Source of the DNA: Candidatus Altarchaeales archaeon
GTDB lineage: Archaea; Altiarchaeota; Altiarchaeia; IMC4; QMZM01
Assembly (NCBI GenBank): GCA_003663115.1
Contig: QMZJ01000071.1
Coordinates: forward strand, 1 to 6,617
DNA: 6,617 nt
Direction of reading: 5' to 3'
Part shown: piece by piece, positions 5,909 through 6,617 of the stretch
Position numbering within the stretch: position 1 is the first letter of the stretch
How the letters are laid out: each line of letters opens with the position of its first letter
The notes under the pieces: generated by a model
The model's input: the letters and a program-made list of their open reading frames with translations, nothing else
The model's database searches: none
What the model was told of the DNA's origin: nothing
Translations under genes and position numbers: made by a program

Positions 5909-6617
5909 ATGTCATTTGAAGACATTGCCTATGTAATTGGTGAGAAAGTGGAAATTCTAGGCACTAAAATTTTGGAAATCCTTAGAAATGTCCTCTTCCC
6001 CACCCCGACACACACTCTTCCAAAGTTCAGGGTTACCTCGCGTCTGGTGCGGGGGGACTTGACGGTTCATGAGTTCCTCAGCCTTCACATCCAAATCTGC
6101 TTCGTAGTTTACCTCGCGGTTAATTTCATTCTTATCGTTATAAAAGGAATCCCTCTATATCTGCTGGCCATATCAATCCCGTACTTTCTGTATCTTCGCT
6201 ATTTTTTCATTCGCTATGGTAACTTCCTCATTGAAGAAAAGCCATATAAACTTTTCTATTATGGAATCTCAGCACTCTCGTTCCTAGCCTTCCTTGGATA
6301 TTCCTTAATCAGATTTTTCTCTCCGAAAATCTACTACCACTGCGCCTACATCGGGATGACGGTGCTAACAGTCTTCCTTTTCCGTCACTACTTTAAGACA
6401 ACATTTGGAAGGGCTTATACTTATGGAATAGTAGAAGAGGTCAAGGGAGAACTTGCGTTGGTGAGTGTCCATGATGACATAAGAGCCAATGTAAAGCCCG
6501 GCAAATACTGGGTCGAAAGTGCGGAAGAAGTTGAGGTGGGAGATATTGTAAAGGTTCTCGTGGAGGAGAGGATACTCAGGGGCTCCATTCCAAAAAGGGT
6601 GCTAGAAGTTCATAAAG
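5909..6617 (+). CDS. DUF2101 family membrane protein, cut by the right window edge
   Basis: The frame is open from ATG 5909 to the last base and gives 236 residues with no stop. I recognise it as the DUF2101 family, a predicted membrane protein of Thermococcales and relatives. Members are, from memory, only slightly longer, so little should be missing. An N-terminal region of about 60 residues (with LRNVLFPTPTHTLPKFRV) precedes four predicted membrane helices at about 62-79, 82-101, 117-137 and 142-161. A soluble tail from about 168 follows, rich in beta-strands (GIVEEVKGELALVSV, GKYWVES, EVGDIVKVLVEE). This tail resembles small OB-like or NfeD-like beta-barrels, by eye only. It lacks the sequon density of the upstream genes and uses CGN arginine codons more often (6 of 13). 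It starts 17 bases after the previous gene, so it is probably in the same transcript. Its function is unknown. Given the context, it might help assemble or anchor the surface proteins, but it may equally be an unrelated housekeeping gene. Confidence 0.82.
   Translation, partial: MSFEDIAYVIGEKVEILGTKILEILRNVLFPTPTHTLPKFRVTSRLVRGDLTVHEFLSLHIQICFVVYLAVNFILIVIKGIPLYLLAISIPYFLYLRYFFIRYGNFLIEEKPYKLFYYGISALSFLAFLGYSLIRFFSPKIYYHCAYIGMTVLTVFLFRHYFKTTFGRAYTYGIVEEVKGELALVSVHDDIRANVKPGKYWVESAEEVEVGDIVKVLVEERILRGSIPKRVLEVHK

Noticed and set aside
1..6617. CRISPR arrays, tRNA or rRNA genes, insertion sequences
   Set aside because: No repeated spacer pattern, tRNA-like cloverleaf, transposase-like protein or inverted terminal repeat was seen. 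Coding sequence fills almost the whole window.

Overview
The window looks like a hyperthermophilic euryarchaeon of the order Thermococcales (Thermococcus/Pyrococcus type). The signs are arginine codons dominated by AGA/AGG, frequent ATA, strong GGAGGTGA-type ribosome binding sites, genes packed with overlapping stops and starts, surface proteins rich in N-glycosylation sequons, and a last gene that I recognise as the DUF2101 membrane protein family of this group. This assignment rests on pattern and memory, not on a search.

All five genes run on the + strand and leave almost no non-coding DNA. (1) At the left edge is the 3' end of a gene for a secreted, sequon-rich protein. Its frame is open to the first bases, so the ATG at 48 is probably internal. 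(2) At 584-2647 is a 687-residue protein with a type IV pilin-like (class III-like) N-terminus, two apparently duplicated beta-sandwich regions and an Asp-rich C-terminal block. (3) At 2647-4416 is a 589-residue secreted protein with a Sec signal, a DUF4114/LruC-like FEDL...GGGDxDxxD motif, six cysteines and a PA14-like domain. (4) At 4413-5891 is a 492-residue protein with a second RGF-type hydrophobic N-terminus. (5) From 5909 to the right edge is a DUF2101 polytopic membrane protein, cut by the window end.

Genes 1/2 overlap by ATGA, genes 2/3 by TAATG and genes 3/4 by ATGA. Only 17 bases separate gene 4 from gene 5. This is a single co-directional, translationally coupled block with no visible internal promoter or terminator.

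The simplest reading is that genes 1-4 encode co-assembled, heavily glycosylated cell-surface proteins. Two carry pilin-like N-termini and one carries a putative glycan-binding PA14 module, so they could be large minor pilins or pseudopilins plus an adhesin. No motor ATPase, TadC-like membrane protein or prepilin peptidase lies inside the window, so the link to a type IV pilus machine is inference. The main point of interest is this possible undescribed archaeal surface adhesin or appendage module.
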